Below, one piece after another: positions 9,131 through 18,565 of a stretch of 64,000 nucleotides of DNA. The position numbers and the translations under genes are program-made. The notes beneath the pieces are model-generated. The model searched no databases, had not been told where the DNA came from, and saw only the letters and a program-made list of their open reading frames with translations. Source of the DNA: CBINFS01 sp966250015 (GTDB lineage Bacteria > Bacteroidota > Rhodothermia > Rhodothermales > DASSAV01); assembly GCA_966250015.1 (NCBI GenBank), contig CBINFS010000011.1, positions 1 to 64,000 of the forward strand, given 5' to 3'. Position 1 is the stretch's first letter. The number at the start of each line of letters is the position of its first letter.

Positions 9131-11788
9131 TTAGCTCAAATTCGCAAGCCCTGCGCGAAGCCGTTGCAGCTCGGAGCTGGCATCTTTTTCTTTCTGTTTC
9201 TCGCGCTCGACGACCTCCGCAGGCGCGCGTGCAATGAACTGCTCGTTACGCAGCTTCTGCTGTACATTCTTCAAAAACGCCTCTTTCTGCTCAATCTCTT
9301 TCGTAAGGCGTTCCTTTTCAACTTCGAGGTCGATCATCCCGGCGAGGGGTACGAAGACCTCGTTGGATCCGACGACCACGGAAGCACTCGCACGCGGTTT
9401 GGCCACTCCGACGCCCACGGTGAGGTCGGTGACCCTTGCCAACCGGTCGAAATAACGCGAATACCGTTCGAGCACGGCTTTAAAGTCAGTGCTCGTCGCC
9501 GGCACGTTGATGACCGCCGCGATCTCCTTACCCGGTGCGACATTGTATTCACTCTTAACGTTCCGGATGCCGGAGATCATTTCCTGGATCAGCTCAAATT
9601 GGGCTGCCGCCGTCTCGTCGGTCTCCCCTTCCACCTCGGGCCACTTCGAGACGATGCACGCTTCCTTCTCTTTCCGGGGGCGTAGCTTCCACCAGAGCTC
9701 CTCCGTTATGAACGGCATGAACGGATGCAGGAGCTGGACCATCTTCTCGTAGAGCTCCACTGCGAGTGCGATCGTGTCCTCCGCCATCTGTTCGCCACGG
9801 GCGGGCTTGATGAGCTCGAGGTACCAGTCGCAGAAGTCACGCCAGAAGAGGTTGTATACGATCGTGACCGCTTCGTTGAGGCGGTAGCGGTCCACCGCCT
9901 CGTTCACCTCGGCGATGCTCGTATTCAGTCGGTGCAGCATCCATTTTTCGACCAGCTCGAGCTCCTCGAACGTCCGTCGGCGCCGGTAGTCCTTCCCCGG
10001 CTCCATGAACCGGCCGAAGACGTTGAAGGCGTTCCAGATCTTGTTCGCGAAGTTCCGCCCCATCTCGAACTTTGTCGGGTCGAGCTTGATGTCCTGCCCC
10101 TGTGCGCACAGGATCGTGAGCGAGAAGCGGACCGCATCGGCGCCGTACTGCTCGATCATGTCCAGCGGGTCGATCCCGTTGCCGAGGCTCTTGGACATCC
10201 ACCGCCCCTGCTTGTCCTTGATCATGCCCGTGATGAACACGTCACGGTACGGAATCTTGCCGGTGAAGTGGAGCCCGGCCATGATCATCCGCGCGATCCA
10301 GAAGAACAGAATGTCGTACCCGGAAACGAGGACGTCCGTCGGATAAAAACGCGCGAGGTCCTTCGTTTCGTTTGGCCAGCCCAGCGTGGCGAAAGGCCAC
10401 AGCCACGACGAAAACCACGTATCGAGCACGTCTTCGTCCTGCACCATTCCGGGCTCGGGCTGGTCGACCGACACGACAAAGTCGCGGCTCTCGTCGATCT
10501 GGCCGTTTTCGTCGAGGTAGTACCACACCGGTATCCGGTGGCCCCACCAGAGCTGGCGCGAGATCGTCCAGTCGCGGATGTTCTCGAGCCAGCGGAAGTA
10601 CTCGTTGGCCCACCGCTCGGGATAGAACGTGATCTTTCCGCTGCGTACGGCCTCGAGGGCAGGCTCGGCCAGCGGCTTCATGCGGACGAACCACTGCCGG
10701 GAGATGAGCGGCTCGATGATCGCTTTCGAGCGGCTCGAAATCGGGACGGTGCTCTTGTAGTCTTCGATCTTTTCGAGCAAGCCCTGCCGCTGCAGATCCT
10801 CGACGATCCGGTCGCGTGCCACGAAGCGGTCGAGGCCCTCGTACGGCCCGCCGTTTTCGTTGATCGTGCCGTCGAGGTTCATGATGTTGATCGCCGCAAG
10901 GCCGTGCTTGCGCCCGATCTCGAAGTCGTTCTTGTCGTGGGCCGGCGTCACCTTCAACGCGCCCGCGCCAAAATCCTGCTTGACGTACTCGTCTCCAATC
11001 AGCGGAATCTCGCGATTCAGCAGCGGAAGCCTGATTTTTTTGCCGATCAGGTGCCGGTACCGCTCGTCTTCCGGGTGGACGGCAACCGCCGTATCCCCGA
11101 GCATGGTTTCGGGACGTGTCGTGGCGATCGTAATGTGCCCGCTGCCGTCAACGAACGGGTAGCGGATGTACCAGAGGTGACCTGCCCGCTCGACGTTATC
11201 CACCTCTTCGTCCGACAGTGCAGTACGGTCCACCGGACACCAGTTCACAAGGTAGCTCCCTCGGTAGATCAGCCCTTCTTCGTAAAGCCTGACGAAAACG
11301 TGCTGAACGGCCCGCGTGAAGCCTTCGTCCATCGTGAAGCGTTCGTGCGTCCAGTCGCACGAGTCGCCGAGGCGGCGTTTTTGCTGGAGGATGATCCCAC
11401 CGTACTCCTCTTTCCACTTCCAGACTCGATCGACGAACGCCTCCCGCCCCAGGTCGTGACGCGTCTTCCCCTCCGATTTCTGGAGCATGCGCTCTACGGC
11501 GTTCTGCGTGGCGATCCCCGCGTGGTCGATCCCGGGAACCCAGAGCGCCTCGTAGCCCTGCATTCGCCTCATACGTGTGAGGGCGTCCTGAATGGTATCT
11601 TGCAAGGCGTGGCCCATGTGCAGCCTCCCCGTCACGTTCGGGGGCGGCATCATGATGACGTGCGGTTTCTTGTCGCTATCCGCCGACGTATTAAAAAACC
11701 CGTTGGATTCCCAGTAACGGTACCACCGCTCCTCGATCTGCGACGGATCGTAAGCGGTACTCGTGGCCGTATTCTCTTTTAATTCCAC
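9131..11788 (-). CDS. valS: Valyl-tRNA synthetase
   Basis: This 885-residue class I synthetase charges tRNA-Val with valine. It shows the HIGH-type motif in PPPNVTGRLHMGHAL near residue 53, the editing domain, the KMSKS motif as RWMSKSLGNGIDP, an anticodon-binding domain with WRDFCDWYLE, and the C-terminal coiled coil of bacterial ValRS (EVEKERLTKEIEQKE). Length is normal for the family. The start is GTG at 11788; no strong Shine-Dalgarno is visible. It is transcribed toward the lipoprotein and signalling genes with only 13 bases between. Confidence 0.98.
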   Translation of the reverse strand: MELKENTATSTAYDPSQIEERWYRYWESNGFFNTSADSDKKPHVIMMPPPNVTGRLHMGHALQDTIQDALTRMRRMQGYEALWVPGIDHAGIATQNAVERMLQKSEGKTRHDLGREAFVDRVWKWKEEYGGIILQQKRRLGDSCDWTHERFTMDEGFTRAVQHVFVRLYEEGLIYRGSYLVNWCPVDRTALSDEEVDNVERAGHLWYIRYPFVDGSGHITIATTRPETMLGDTAVAVHPEDERYRHLIGKKIRLPLLNREIPLIGDEYVKQDFGAGALKVTPAHDKNDFEIGRKHGLAAINIMNLDGTINENGGPYEGLDRFVARDRIVEDLQRQGLLEKIEDYKSTVPISSRSKAIIEPLISRQWFVRMKPLAEPALEAVRSGKITFYPERWANEYFRWLENIRDWTISRQLWWGHRIPVWYYLDENGQIDESRDFVVSVDQPEPGMVQDEDVLDTWFSSWLWPFATLGWPNETKDLARFYPTDVLVSGYDILFFWIARMIMAGLHFTGKIPYRDVFITGMIKDKQGRWMSKSLGNGIDPLDMIEQYGADAVRFSLTILCAQGQDIKLDPTKFEMGRNFANKIWNAFNVFGRFMEPGKDYRRRRTFEELELVEKWMLHRLNTSIAEVNEAVDRYRLNEAVTIVYNLFWRDFCDWYLELIKPARGEQMAEDTIALAVELYEKMVQLLHPFMPFITEELWWKLRPRKEKEACIVSKWPEVEGETDETAAAQFELIQEMISGIRNVKSEYNVAPGKEIAAVINVPATSTDFKAVLERYSRYFDRLARVTDLTVGVGVAKPRASASVVVGSNEVFVPLAGMIDLEVEKERLTKEIEQKEAFLKNVQQKLRNEQFIARAPAEVVEREKQKEKDASSELQRLRAGLANLS

Positions 11789-12085
11789 TGTGATGTAAAC
11801 CCGAGAAAAAAGTCCTCACCGCCCCCGACGAACCGTTCCGGGGAGCCTGTTTGTAAACTTTATCTGACAACGTAATGCGCCCGCAAAACCTGTCCCGCAT
11901 TGGGGGTTAGAGGGGCCGGGCAGGCGGACGAACGGTAAAACCGATCAGCGAAAAACCCGGCAGCGTTGGGCGTGTTCCTAACGGTTCGCCCCGAAGGCCG
12001 CCGAGAGCCCCGCGCAACGAGCCGCGAGAGATGAAAAAATCGCGGAATGATCGGCCGGGTGCTGATTCCCCACCGACGCAGCCGT

Positions 12086-14026
12086 TTACTGCCCGTTGGC
12101 CCCGTCGCTGCCGGGCTGATGTTTCCGCAGCAGCTCCTGGAGCGTAGCGCAGAGCTTTTCAGTCGTAAAGGGTTTGGCGAGCCACACTTCGGCGCCCTCC
12201 TCGACGGCCTTCCGGATTTTACTCCCGGTGATGCCGCTGGCCGCTACGATGGGCAGGTCGGGACGCATCTTCTTCAGGGCGCGGATCGTTGCGATGCCGT
12301 CCATCTGCGGCATCATGATGTCGGTGACGACGAGGTCGATGTCGTTTCCCCGCTCCTCGAAGACCTTGACGGCTTCCGTGCCGTCGTTGGCCGTGAGCAC
12401 CTTGTATCCCAGCCGTTCGAGCACCTCACGCGTGGCGTCGAGGATGAACTCCTCGTCGTCCACCACGAGGATCGTCTCGCCGTTTCCCGCACATTCATCC
12501 TCGGAAACCTCGTCCTTCCGCACCACTTCGGTCTCCTCCGAGGCGGGTAGGTAGGCGTAGAACGTGGTGCCCTTGCCCACTTCACTCTCGACGCTTACAA
12601 ACCCTCCGTGGCTCCTCACGATGCTGTAGACGGTGGAGAGGCCAAGCCCCGTCCCTTTCCCGACGGGCTTCGTCGTGAAAAACGGTTCGAACACCTTGTC
12701 GATCACCTCGGGAGGGACGCCCGGCCCGGTGTCCGCCACCGTCAACCGGACGAATTTGCCCGGACGGGCGTCGATGTTGTGCCGCGCCGTCCGCTCGTCG
12801 ATCAGAAGGTTATCGAGGCGAATCGTGAGCTCACCTCCGTCTGGCATCACGTCGCGGGCGTTGACGCACAGGTTCATCAGCACTTGCTGGAGCTGCGTGG
12901 CATCCCCCTTCACCATCCAGAGGTCGGGGGCGATCTCCGTTTTGATCGTCACGGAGGCCGGGAACGTCTCCTGCGTAATCTTTTCGATTTCCTGGATCAC
13001 GTGTGCGAGGTTCAGCGGTACGCGCTCGCCCTCGACGCCCCTTGCAAAGGCGAGCACCTGCTTCACCATGTCGGAGCCACGCTGGGCGCTCTTCTGAATC
13101 ATGCCGAGCGTCCGCGACGTTTTTTCGTCGTCGGCAAACCGCTGCTGGAGCACCTTCACCCCCAGGAGGATTGGAACGAGCAGGTTGCCCAGATCGTGCG
13201 CGATGCCGCCCACGAGCCGGCCGATGCTTTCCATCCGCTGCGAGCGGAGAAACTGCGTTTCGAGCTTCTTCCGTTCGGTGATGTCCGTATTGATGACCAG
13301 CACCGAAGAAGGCGCCCCTGATCCGTCGCGGACGAGCGTCCAGCGGCTCTCGACGAAGATTTCCGTCCCGTGACGCGAGCGCTGCCGGAGCTCGCCGATC
13401 CACTCCCCGTCGCGCAGCACGGCCTCCCACGCAGCCGTGTGTTCTTCCAGGTCGGCGTACAGAAGCTCGCCCGTTTGCTTCCCCAGCACTTCTTCCGCGG
13501 TCCATCCGGTCAGGCGTTCGGCGCTTTTGTTCCAGTAGATCACCTTCCGGTCGAGGTCGTAGGCGCTGATGGCGTCGCGCGCCTTGTCGAGCAGGGCGGC
13601 CTGCTCCCGGATGCGCTCGTCGGCCCTCCGGCGTTCGAGTGCGTACCGGATCGAACGCTCGAGCACCTGGGCGTCGATCTGCCCCTTGACCAGGTAGTCG
13701 GCCGCACCCGCCATCATGGCTTTTACGTCGACCTCCAGGTCGCCCTGGCCGGTGAGCAGGATCATCGGCGTCGTCGAACCCCTTTCAACCGCTTCCTTTA
13801 GCAGATCGAGCCCGTTGCGGGCGCCGAGGCGGTAGTCAACCAGACAAACGTCGTAGTTCTTGTTCGTGACCATCTCCAGCCCTTCTTCATAGCTCTGCGT
13901 CCATTCGACGTTCGCGCTGATGATCGAAGCCTTCGATAGCAGGTTCGTCGCGATGAAAAAATCGTCCTCGTCGTCCTCGATGATGAGGACGTCGATTACT
14001 TCCTTCGACTGCGTAGAGGTGATCAT
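12086..14026 (-). CDS. Hybrid histidine kinase: receiver-PAS-kinase-receiver
   Basis: A soluble 646-residue protein. An N-terminal receiver (about 10-130) has its phospho-Asp in CLVDYRL. A PAS domain follows (about 145-255; VIYWNKSAERLTGW). The kinase core has an H box GGIAHDLGNLLVPI, N box NLCVNARD, and G boxes DTGPGVP and GKGTGLGLS. The C-terminal receiver (about 515-635) has DLVVTDIMMPQMDG. No membrane segment is seen, so the signal is cytoplasmic or comes from another phosphoprotein. The ATG at 14026 overlaps the upstream response-regulator stop by four bases (ATGA), implying translational coupling. A receiver at the N terminus suggests it sits mid-way in a phosphorelay. No output domain binds DNA. 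Confidence 0.92.
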   Translation of the reverse strand: MITSTQSKEVIDVLIIEDDEDDFFIATNLLSKASIISANVEWTQSYEEGLEMVTNKNYDVCLVDYRLGARNGLDLLKEAVERGSTTPMILLTGQGDLEVDVKAMMAGAADYLVKGQIDAQVLERSIRYALERRRADERIREQAALLDKARDAISAYDLDRKVIYWNKSAERLTGWTAEEVLGKQTGELLYADLEEHTAAWEAVLRDGEWIGELRQRSRHGTEIFVESRWTLVRDGSGAPSSVLVINTDITERKKLETQFLRSQRMESIGRLVGGIAHDLGNLLVPILLGVKVLQQRFADDEKTSRTLGMIQKSAQRGSDMVKQVLAFARGVEGERVPLNLAHVIQEIEKITQETFPASVTIKTEIAPDLWMVKGDATQLQQVLMNLCVNARDVMPDGGELTIRLDNLLIDERTARHNIDARPGKFVRLTVADTGPGVPPEVIDKVFEPFFTTKPVGKGTGLGLSTVYSIVRSHGGFVSVESEVGKGTTFYAYLPASEETEVVRKDEVSEDECAGNGETILVVDDEEFILDATREVLERLGYKVLTANDGTEAVKVFEERGNDIDLVVTDIMMPQMDGIATIRALKKMRPDLPIVAASGITGSKIRKAVEEGAEVWLAKPFTTEKLCATLQELLRKHQPGSDGANGQ

Positions 14027-14478
14027 CTGACAAGATTGGGCAATTTCACGATCTCGAACCAGAACTCTCCGAGCGCTCTGATGGCCTCGGCCAGGCCCTC
14101 GAAGGTGACCGGCTTGGTCACAAAGGCATTGACGCCAAGATCATAACTCCGCAGGATGTCCTGCTCGGCTTCGGAGGTCGTCAGAACGATTACCGGTATC
14201 CTGCGGAGGGATTCCTCGGATTTGATTTCGAGCAGCGCTTCCCGGCCGTCCTTGCGAGGCATGTTCAAATCGAGCAGGATGAGCCCCGGTCTCGGAGCGG
14301 ACGCCTCGTCGGCGTAGGCCCCGCGGTGGAGAAGGTAGTCCATCAGCTCTTCCCCGTCGTTGACCGTGCGGATCTCGTTCGCCAGGCGATTCTTCTTCAA
14401 CGCCCTCGACGTCAACATCCGATCGTCCGGATCGTCATCGGCCAGCAGTATGATTACGGACTCGTTCTGGTTCTTCAT
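14023..14478 (-). CDS. Single-domain response regulator (Rcp1/CheY-like)
   Basis: A stand-alone receiver domain with acidic pocket ADDDPDD, phospho-Asp in LILLDLNMPRKDG, the switch Thr in VLTTS and Lys in VTKPVTF. It resembles Rcp1-type regulators that partner with phytochrome-like or PAS kinases. ATG 14478 is preferred over an upstream in-frame TTG at 14505, giving 151 residues. It has no output domain. The stop overlaps the start of the hybrid kinase, so the two proteins very likely form a phosphotransfer pair. Confidence 0.9.
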   Translation of the reverse strand: MKNQNESVIILLADDDPDDRMLTSRALKKNRLANEIRTVNDGEELMDYLLHRGAYADEASAPRPGLILLDLNMPRKDGREALLEIKSEESLRRIPVIVLTTSEAEQDILRSYDLGVNAFVTKPVTFEGLAEAIRALGEFWFEIVKLPNLVR

Positions 14479-14645
14479 CTGTTGAAACCTGGTACGTACG
14501 GACAAATCCGCACCGAAAACCGATGTCCATCCGGTTGAGTACAGGTCGTTTGTGCCTCGACCGAGTTCGGGTTTTGATTTTCAAAATACGTGCCCGCAAC
14601 CGACCATTTTTCGGGACCTGGAACGGTTACAGGTCCGTTACAGAT

Positions 14646-15845
14646 TTAGTTTCCAGTCCTGCCTCCGGCAGCAGGGCGGTAGTGCCGCAGGATTTCGGCC
14701 AGACTGTCGCCGCCGTACTTTTCAAGAAACGCGTTGGCAATGACTACGGCAACCACACTCTCAGCCACCGTAGATGCCGCCGGTACACTCGTCACGTCGC
14801 TCCGCTCGTATCGCGTCGGTTGAGGCTCTCCCGTTTCGACGTCAACCGTTCCGAGCGGCTTGATCAGGGTGGGGATCGGCTTCATGTAGCCTCGGATGAC
14901 GATCGGCATCCCGTTCGACATGCCGCCTTCGATCCCGCCTGCGTGGTTGGACTGCCGGCCGTACGTCGCCCCTTCGCGCGTGATGGGGTCGTGGAAGGCC
15001 GAGCCCGGCCTGTAGGCGCCCGACACGCCGTCGCCGATCTCGACCGCTTTTTGCGCCTGGATCGACAGGATGGCCTGGCCGAGCCGGCCGTCGAGCTTGC
15101 GGTCCCAGTGGACGTACGATCCGAGGCCCGGTGGTACGCCGGTCACAATCACTTCGTACACGCCTCCCAGCGAGTCACCTTGCTGCTTCGCTTCCGAAAT
15201 GTGCTGCTTGCACCGCTCGGTGAGCGCCTCGTCGAGCATCCGGACCTCGCTTCGATCCGCCTCCCGGTAAAGCCGTTCGGCCCCGTCACGAATGAGCGAC
15301 GATACCCGCTCTGCCCATTGCTCCGGCGCCTCGTACCCCACCTCCCCGATCCTGACGACGTGACTACCGATCTCGATGCCCACTTCCTTCAGAAACTTCC
15401 GGGCTATCGAGCAGCAGGCCACTCGCATCGCGGTTTCACGTGCGCTGGCGCGGTCGATGACGGGGCGAATATCGTCGAACCCGTACTTCAGCATACCGGT
15501 CAGGTCGGCGTGCCCGGGACGGGGCAGCGTGATTCGCTCGATCCCGTCGCCCGTTCCTTCGACCGCCATCACCTCCGGCCAGCCCGACTTATCCCTGTGG
15601 TATGCCTCGTTTGCCAGCAATAGGGCTATCGGACTTCCCATCGTTTTTGAAAACCGGACGCCCGAATAGATGTGAACGAGGTCCTGCTCGAACTTCGCCC
15701 GGCCTCCGCGTCCGAAGCCCTGCCAGCGCCTGGCCAGGTGGTGGTTGATGTCGTCTGCGACGAGGGGTACGCCCGCAGGCATGCCCTCGACGATGCCGAC
15801 CAGCGCCTCCCCGTGTGACTCTCCTGCCGTCAAATACCTGATCAT
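14646..15845 (-). CDS. aroC: Chorismate synthase
   Basis: A 399-residue chorismate synthase, which converts 5-enolpyruvylshikimate 3-phosphate to chorismate with reduced FMN as the last shikimate-pathway step. It begins with the conserved MIRYLTAGESHG and contains the FMN/substrate motifs GRGGRAKFEQD, RASARETAMRVA and SNHAGGIEGGMSNG. Length matches the longer Gram-positive/Bacteroidota type rather than the 361-residue enterobacterial one. It lies downstream of the DegP-like gene on the same strand, separated by a GC-rich hairpin. Confidence 0.98.
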   Translation of the reverse strand: MIRYLTAGESHGEALVGIVEGMPAGVPLVADDINHHLARRWQGFGRGGRAKFEQDLVHIYSGVRFSKTMGSPIALLLANEAYHRDKSGWPEVMAVEGTGDGIERITLPRPGHADLTGMLKYGFDDIRPVIDRASARETAMRVACCSIARKFLKEVGIEIGSHVVRIGEVGYEAPEQWAERVSSLIRDGAERLYREADRSEVRMLDEALTERCKQHISEAKQQGDSLGGVYEVIVTGVPPGLGSYVHWDRKLDGRLGQAILSIQAQKAVEIGDGVSGAYRPGSAFHDPITREGATYGRQSNHAGGIEGGMSNGMPIVIRGYMKPIPTLIKPLGTVDVETGEPQPTRYERSDVTSVPAASTVAESVVAVVIANAFLEKYGGDSLAEILRHYRPAAGGRTGN

Positions 15846-15884
15846 AAATCGACTGAACCGGCTTCGGTACCGACTAACACAACT

Positions 15885-15914
15885 GCGCCAGACCCGCCCC
15901 CGCCGGTCTGGCGC
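15885..15914 (-). terminator. GC-rich hairpin between degP and aroC
   Basis: Perfect 10-base arms GCGCCAGACC (15885-15894) and GGTCTGGCGC (15905-15914) flank a 10-base C-rich loop. It lies between the degP stop at 15972 and the aroC start at 15845. On the minus strand the stem is followed by AGTTGTGTTAG, only moderately U-rich. It may stop or attenuate degP transcription before aroC. Confidence 0.45.
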
Positions 15915-15971
15915 TACACGAAGTTAAGGTAAGTACTCGCCGCTTAAAACAAAAATCGAAAAACTAAGGCC

Positions 15972-17582
15972 TCAAGGGGTATCAACCTCATAAAAGGCAA
16001 CCAACCCGTCCCGCCGCTTTACTTTAAACAGTACAGACTCGTTTCTACCTTTCTGTTCATCCAGTGCCCGAATGGCGTCTTCGACCGTCGCCACCTCCTC
16101 CTCACCAATGCCCAGTATCACGACGTCTCTGGGAAGACCGCTGCCTGCGCTCGTGCTGCCGTTTTTGATGTAGGCGAGGTAAACTCCAGACTCGACTTCG
16201 AACGCGTCCATTTCACGAGAAGTAAGGGAACGCAAGCCCATACCCCAACCGGCCAGCTCGTACTTCTCAACTTCGGATTCTTCGGTATCAGGCTCGAGCC
16301 GAGGCATCTCGGGGGTCCGCGTATCTCGGGTCAGATCAGCAAACCAGTCCCGGTACGACGGGTCGCTGCGGCCCAGCAGCTCGACGTTGAACTCCGCCAT
16401 CTCTCCTTTTCGCCACACCGTCACCCCGATCCGGTCGCCGGGGCGGTAGCGCGCGATGGCACGCTGGAGCTCGTTGGGTGCGTTGACCGATCGGCCGTCG
16501 ATCGACAGCACGACGTCGCCCTTACGCAGGCCGGCGCGCGACGCGGCTCCACCCTGCGTGACGTCGCCGAGCAGCACGCCCTGAACGGCCGGCATCCCAA
16601 GCTGCCCGGCCCGCCGGGCGGTCACCTCGTCGATCGTCACCCCGAGAAAACCGCGCTGGACCTCGCCAAACGCGATCAGGTCCTTTACGACGCGTTCCAC
16701 GAGGCTTACGGGCACGGCAAACCCGTACCCCTCGTACGATCCGCTTTCCGTCGCGATGGCCGTGCTGATCCCCACCAGCTCACCGTTCAGGTTGACGAGT
16801 GCGCCGCCGGAGTTGCCCGGATTGATTGCGGCGTCCGTCTGAATGAAGTCCTCGATCCCGAAGCGGTCTTCGATGATGTTGACCTGACGGCCGAGCGCGC
16901 TGATGATGCCGGCCGTCACCGTCGACGTGAGCCGAAACGGGTTGCCCACCGCGAGGACCCAATCGCCCACCTGCAGCTTGTCCGAATCACCGAGCCGGAC
17001 GACCGGCAGGTTCCGGGCGCCGTCGATCTTGATCACGGCAAGATCCGTCGAATGGTCGGCGCCAATCGTTCTAGCTTCGAACTGTCGCTTGTCTGCGAGC
17101 GTCACCTGGATCCGGTCTGCGCCTTCGATGACGTGGTTGTTCGTGACGATGTACCCGTCGTGGCTGATGATGACCCCGCTGCCCACGCTCTGGCGAGGGA
17201 CGCGGTCGCGGAAAAGCCGCTCGCCCCGGTCGTTGTCGAAATCGTGGAACCACTCACGCGGGAGCTCACCCGATGAAGGAACGTCGACCTGGATGAACAC
17301 CACAGAGGGCGTCACTTCCTTCGAAACACTCCGGAAGAGCGCGTTGAGGTTGGAGACGTCCGGGTTGGCCGGAGGCTCGGCCGAATCGGGTGCCACCACC
17401 GGACGCACGGGGTCTTTCCGGCCCAGCTCGATTTGGTCCGCGATCTGTGAATAGTTCACCCGGTTTTCCGGCCGAACATCGCCCACGTATAGCATTGCGA
17501 GTATACCGGCCAGCAGCCCGACCAGAACGAGCCCGATTCCTCCGAGCACCAGCACACTACCACTGATAGGCGAACGTTTCAT
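15972..17582 (-). CDS. DegP/HtrA-family serine protease with two PDZ domains
   Basis: A 536-residue envelope protease/chaperone. An N-terminal membrane anchor (about 8-33) is followed by a trypsin-like domain with catalytic triad H150 (VTNNHVIEG), D180 (DHSTDLAVIKI) and S258 (NPGNSGGAL). Two PDZ regions follow, about 305-400 (FLGVTIDEV, GLRKGDVVLSIDG) and 440-535 (GWGMGLRSLTSRE). It degrades or refolds damaged periplasmic proteins. A large perfect dyad lies about 70-100 bases upstream (17655-17685) and could control it. DegP/DegQ/DegS cannot be distinguished; two PDZs and a retained anchor fit the DegP/MucD type. Confidence 0.93.
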   Translation of the reverse strand: MKRSPISGSVLVLGGIGLVLVGLLAGILAMLYVGDVRPENRVNYSQIADQIELGRKDPVRPVVAPDSAEPPANPDVSNLNALFRSVSKEVTPSVVFIQVDVPSSGELPREWFHDFDNDRGERLFRDRVPRQSVGSGVIISHDGYIVTNNHVIEGADRIQVTLADKRQFEARTIGADHSTDLAVIKIDGARNLPVVRLGDSDKLQVGDWVLAVGNPFRLTSTVTAGIISALGRQVNIIEDRFGIEDFIQTDAAINPGNSGGALVNLNGELVGISTAIATESGSYEGYGFAVPVSLVERVVKDLIAFGEVQRGFLGVTIDEVTARRAGQLGMPAVQGVLLGDVTQGGAASRAGLRKGDVVLSIDGRSVNAPNELQRAIARYRPGDRIGVTVWRKGEMAEFNVELLGRSDPSYRDWFADLTRDTRTPEMPRLEPDTEESEVEKYELAGWGMGLRSLTSREMDAFEVESGVYLAYIKNGSTSAGSGLPRDVVILGIGEEEVATVEDAIRALDEQKGRNESVLFKVKRRDGLVAFYEVDTP

Positions 17583-17654
17583 CTGCCACTCTTAAACAAG
17601 CGAAAACACGTATATAGCAGTACCCAACAGGGTCACCATTTAAGACGCATATTG

Positions 17655-17685
17655 TTTCTCACACACCGGTCAAATGTGTGAGAAA
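17655..17685. promoter_or_regulatory. Perfect 11-bp dyad in the degP upstream region
   Basis: TTTCTCACACA (17655-17665) and TGTGTGAGAAA (17675-17685) are exact inverted copies separated by 9 bases. No T run follows on either strand, so it is not an ordinary terminator. On the minus strand the spacer holds TTGACC with TATGCG 16 bases later, a possible promoter for degP. The arrangement is what a repressor or activator site over a -35 region would look like; this is inference. Confidence 0.5.
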
Positions 17686-17713
17686 AGGCGCCGTATCGCA
17701 ATTCGAGGCTTTC

Positions 17714-18481
17714 TCAGCTATGTACATACTCGGCGAGAGCGCCTATCTGTTCCCTCGAACGCTCGGCAAGCGCCTTCCGATCCAAACCGTCGGACTCGAT
17801 CGGCTGCCCCACGCGTACGAGCATTTCGATTTCGTCGAGGCCGAAGATCTGCCACGCGTGGGCGACGAAGTTCTGGTTGGTATCAGCCCACGTCACGAGC
17901 GTCCGCGTCTTTTCGTCCACCGGACGGCCGTTGATAGCGTACGGCGTCAGGTACAGTGGCAAAACGGTATATTTCCCGGAGCTTTCGACGGCGGCAAACG
18001 ACCCGGTCTTGAAAGGCCGCACACCCGGCCCTCTTCCGGTCCTGCCTTCCGGGAATACGATCACTTGCACGCCCGCTTCCAGGCGCTCCCTCACTTCACG
18101 GACGAACGTGCCCGCTTGCGTCGGACGGGTACGATCAACGAAAAGCACGCCCATCACACGCGTCACCCACCCGATGAACGGCCATTTGGCCAGCTCGGCT
18201 TTCCCCACGATGGCGGCCGGGATCTGCGAGCCCAGCGTCAGGATGTCGAGCACCCCGATGTGGTTCGAAACGACCAGCATGCCCTTATCCTGTGGTATCG
18301 TCCCATCGACCCGTACTTTCAAGCCGATGATGTCGCACAACAGCTGAAGGCCTTCCTGCTGGCGTTTCGCGCGATAGGCCAGCTGTTCACCTGGCGGCAG
18401 GCGACGCGCCGCCTTACTCGTTCGATACGTAAATACAAGGGTGGTGACGAATACACGAACTAACCGGATGAACCTTCGCAT
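17714..18481 (-). CDS. 1-acyl-sn-glycerol-3-phosphate acyltransferase (PlsC family)
   Basis: A 255-residue membrane-associated acyltransferase that would add an acyl chain to lysophosphatidic acid in phospholipid synthesis. It has the catalytic H-x4-D (H74, D79) in VVSNHIGVLDI, block II VFVDRTRP, block III VIVFPEGRTGRG and the later LPLYLTPYAING. An N-terminal hydrophobic helix (VRVFVTTLVFTY) would anchor it to the inner membrane. It is divergent from the glycosyltransferase gene and upstream of degP. Confidence 0.92.
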   Translation of the reverse strand: MRRFIRLVRVFVTTLVFTYRTSKAARRLPPGEQLAYRAKRQQEGLQLLCDIIGLKVRVDGTIPQDKGMLVVSNHIGVLDILTLGSQIPAAIVGKAELAKWPFIGWVTRVMGVLFVDRTRPTQAGTFVREVRERLEAGVQVIVFPEGRTGRGPGVRPFKTGSFAAVESSGKYTVLPLYLTPYAINGRPVDEKTRTLVTWADTNQNFVAHAWQIFGLDEIEMLVRVGQPIESDGLDRKALAERSREQIGALAEYVHS

Positions 18482-18565
18482 AGAGTGTACAAAAGGGATG
18501 CTTCTTTGTGTGGGGACGGCGCTTTTGTGGCTTACACCGATGGATTGTCACACGTATCTTACAAT

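Noticed and set aside
9725..11782. Long plus-strand frame opposite valS
   Set aside because: It is antisense to a complete valS gene, has no family similarity and reflects high G+C without stops.
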